Both the position numbers and the translations under genes were made by a program. A stretch of 6,059 bases of DNA from an uncultured Oscillospiraceae bacterium (GTDB taxonomy: Bacteria; Bacillota; Clostridia; Oscillospirales; Ruminococcaceae), in contig CAJUSD010000068.1 of NCBI GenBank assembly GCA_910589145.1, positions 1 through 6,059 of the forward strand, in the 5' to 3' direction. Below, piece by piece: positions 4,899-6,059 of the stretch (the stretch's first letter is position 1; every line of letters begins with the position of its first letter). Below the pieces are notes generated by a model. It saw only the letters and a list, made by a program, of their open reading frames with translations. It did not search any database and was not told where the DNA came from.

Positions 4899-6020
4899 TC
4901 ACATTATTTTAGACAAAAAGGAATTCCAACACAAACATAACTTATCTGAAACAAGCCACTTACGATCTATCCAATTCCAAACAGCCTGATAAATAACAGA
5001 TGCAAGAAGGGAAAGGAAAAAGATAATGATAATAAAGGACGGAATAACAATCCTATTATCTGAAGATAAAGCGATTTGTTTCAAGACAGCCTTTTTTAAA
5101 ATATCCCAAATTCCCGCATGGAATAGATAGACAAGGAACATGCAGGAGGATAAACGGCCTAAATCCCTGCGGACAGATAACCGGGAAAAACCTGCGAAAA
5201 TGAGAACGGATGCAGCTGCAATTTGAGGGGCTAAAGGCCCGATAATTGAGTACTTCAGTTCTTCGTCAGAAATGCGGCTTAACGCTTGCAGATAGCGTGG
5301 ACAGATTATACCGATTTCAGTGAAAAAACCAGCGGCAATTAGAGATATTGCCCTGAAGTTATTCTTTTTGGAGGCGGCTTTTTTTCTTAAAACATATCCA
5401 ATCATAAGATATCCGCAAAAGTAAAAAGAAAAGCCAATATCCCATTTTAACAAATGATCGCTTGTCCAATAACCTATGCTGGCAAGAGCAAGAAAAATCC
5501 ATGCAGCTTTTTCAAAGCGCTGCTCTCCAATCTGTTTTTTCAGTGCAAGGATTACGGGAACCAGCAGATAAACGCCTATCATCATGTATAAGTACCACAT
5601 ATGGTAACAAGGCTCGCCTTTTATCCAGCTTTTAAGCGGCCATAATACTTCATTTATATCTGAACCTTTTATAACCATTTTCATTATTTTTATCAGAGTA
5701 AAATAAATAAAATACAAAAAACTGAAAATCAGGGTAGGGATTCCCACATTTCGGAAAGTTTTCTGATAAAAGAATCGAAAATCTGCATTTCTCTCATCGG
5801 CGAGGATAAACGCCCCGGACAGCATAATAAAACACGGGACAGCAAAACGCGATAAAACATTATAGGTACATGTTGTTAAAAGATGACTTAAATAATAATC
5901 CCCAAAAACTTCGCTATCTGTAATAGCTCCTGCATAAACTGAGCTTACATGAATGACGATTACTGCTATTGCACTGACAATCCTCAATAAATCATAATTG
6001 CCTTCTCTTGGCTGATTCAT
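4899..6020 (-). CDS. Acyltransferase-3 family integral membrane protein
   Basis: A 373-residue polytopic membrane protein with about ten hydrophobic segments, the usual size and layout of the Acyl_transf_3 family (WecH/OatA-like O-acyltransferases). These enzymes transfer acyl groups, often acetyl, to sugars or cell-wall and surface polymers at the membrane. Family marks visible are LLRIVSAIAVIVIHV with Arg13 and the likely catalytic His24, RFAVPCFIMLSGAF (58-71), HMWYLYMMIGVYLLVP (140-155), and YLFHAGIW (298-305) near the last helices. There is no fused SGNH domain, so the partner acceptor or hydrolase, if any, is elsewhere. The start is ATG 6020 with GAGGAGG 6 bases upstream. A TATACA -10-like box lies at 6044-6039, but any -35 would fall outside the window. 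The gene is more AT-rich than the operon ends. The substrate cannot be assigned, and nothing links it functionally to the ABC operon. Confidence 0.9.
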   Translation of the reverse strand: MNQPREGNYDLLRIVSAIAVIVIHVSSVYAGAITDSEVFGDYYLSHLLTTCTYNVLSRFAVPCFIMLSGAFILADERNADFRFFYQKTFRNVGIPTLIFSFLYFIYFTLIKIMKMVIKGSDINEVLWPLKSWIKGEPCYHMWYLYMMIGVYLLVPVILALKKQIGEQRFEKAAWIFLALASIGYWTSDHLLKWDIGFSFYFCGYLMIGYVLRKKAASKKNNFRAISLIAAGFFTEIGIICPRYLQALSRISDEELKYSIIGPLAPQIAAASVLIFAGFSRLSVRRDLGRLSSCMFLVYLFHAGIWDILKKAVLKQIALSSDNRIVIPSFIIIIFFLSLLASVIYQAVWNWIDRKWLVSDKLCLCWNSFLSKIM

Positions 6021-6026
6021 AAATGC

Positions 6027-6033
6027 CCTCCTC
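6027..6033 (-). promoter_or_regulatory. Strong ribosome binding site of the acyltransferase
   Basis: GAGGAGG on the minus strand lies 6 bases before ATG 6020, an almost ideal Shine-Dalgarno site. It fixes the start of the protein at MNQPREGN. Confidence 0.85.
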
Positions 6034-6059
6034 GGATTTGTATAGTTTTTCGGATCCTC

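Overview
The window looks like chromosomal DNA of a low-to-mid GC Firmicute, probably a gut-type member of the Clostridia. The signs are strong AGGAGG-type ribosome binding sites, TTG start use, consensus TTGACA-N17-TATAAT-type promoters, and a structured intergenic repeat that, from memory, resembles repeats common in Oscillospirales/Ruminococcaceae genomes. This placement is an inference; there is no rRNA or marker gene to confirm it. Every gene I can support lies on the minus strand, so the biological order runs from high to low coordinates.

Layout in transcription order: (1) an acyltransferase-3 family integral membrane protein (6020 to 4899) with its own strong ribosome binding site and a plausible terminator (about 4878 to 4811); (2) a tRNA-Arg(ACG) gene (4725 to 4652) with a perfect-consensus promoter (4808 to 4780) and a 12-bp terminator hairpin (4645 to 4611); (3) a promoter (4557 to 4529) and an AT-rich leader; (4) a tightly overlapping three-gene operon: a MacB/LolD-type ABC ATPase (4360 to 3503), a 629-residue secreted, membrane-anchored protein of about four Ig-like beta-sandwich domains (3506 to 1617), and a MacB/FtsX-type ABC permease (1630 to 233); (5) a 3' intergenic region with a structured GC-rich repeat followed by a pyrimidine-rich tract that probably ends the operon transcript.

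The three operon genes are probably translationally coupled (4-base and 14-base overlaps) and should form one membrane machine. The ATPase would drive the permease, and the Ig-like protein would stand outside the membrane where Gram-negative MacB systems have a MacA-type adaptor. No HlyD/MacA-like gene is present in the window. The Ig-like protein and the permease both carry Met/Gly-rich segments predicted to lie at the outer membrane face, which suggests contact or a shared ligand. A sharply bounded AT-rich block covers only the two outer Ig-like domains and suggests domain exchange. The substrate is not readable from the sequence.

The acyltransferase and tRNA look like ordinary, separately transcribed neighbours. 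No gene-free stretch exceeds 300 bases; the two longest (1-232 and 4361-4651) are described below. I see no CRISPR array, insertion sequence, integrase or rRNA.
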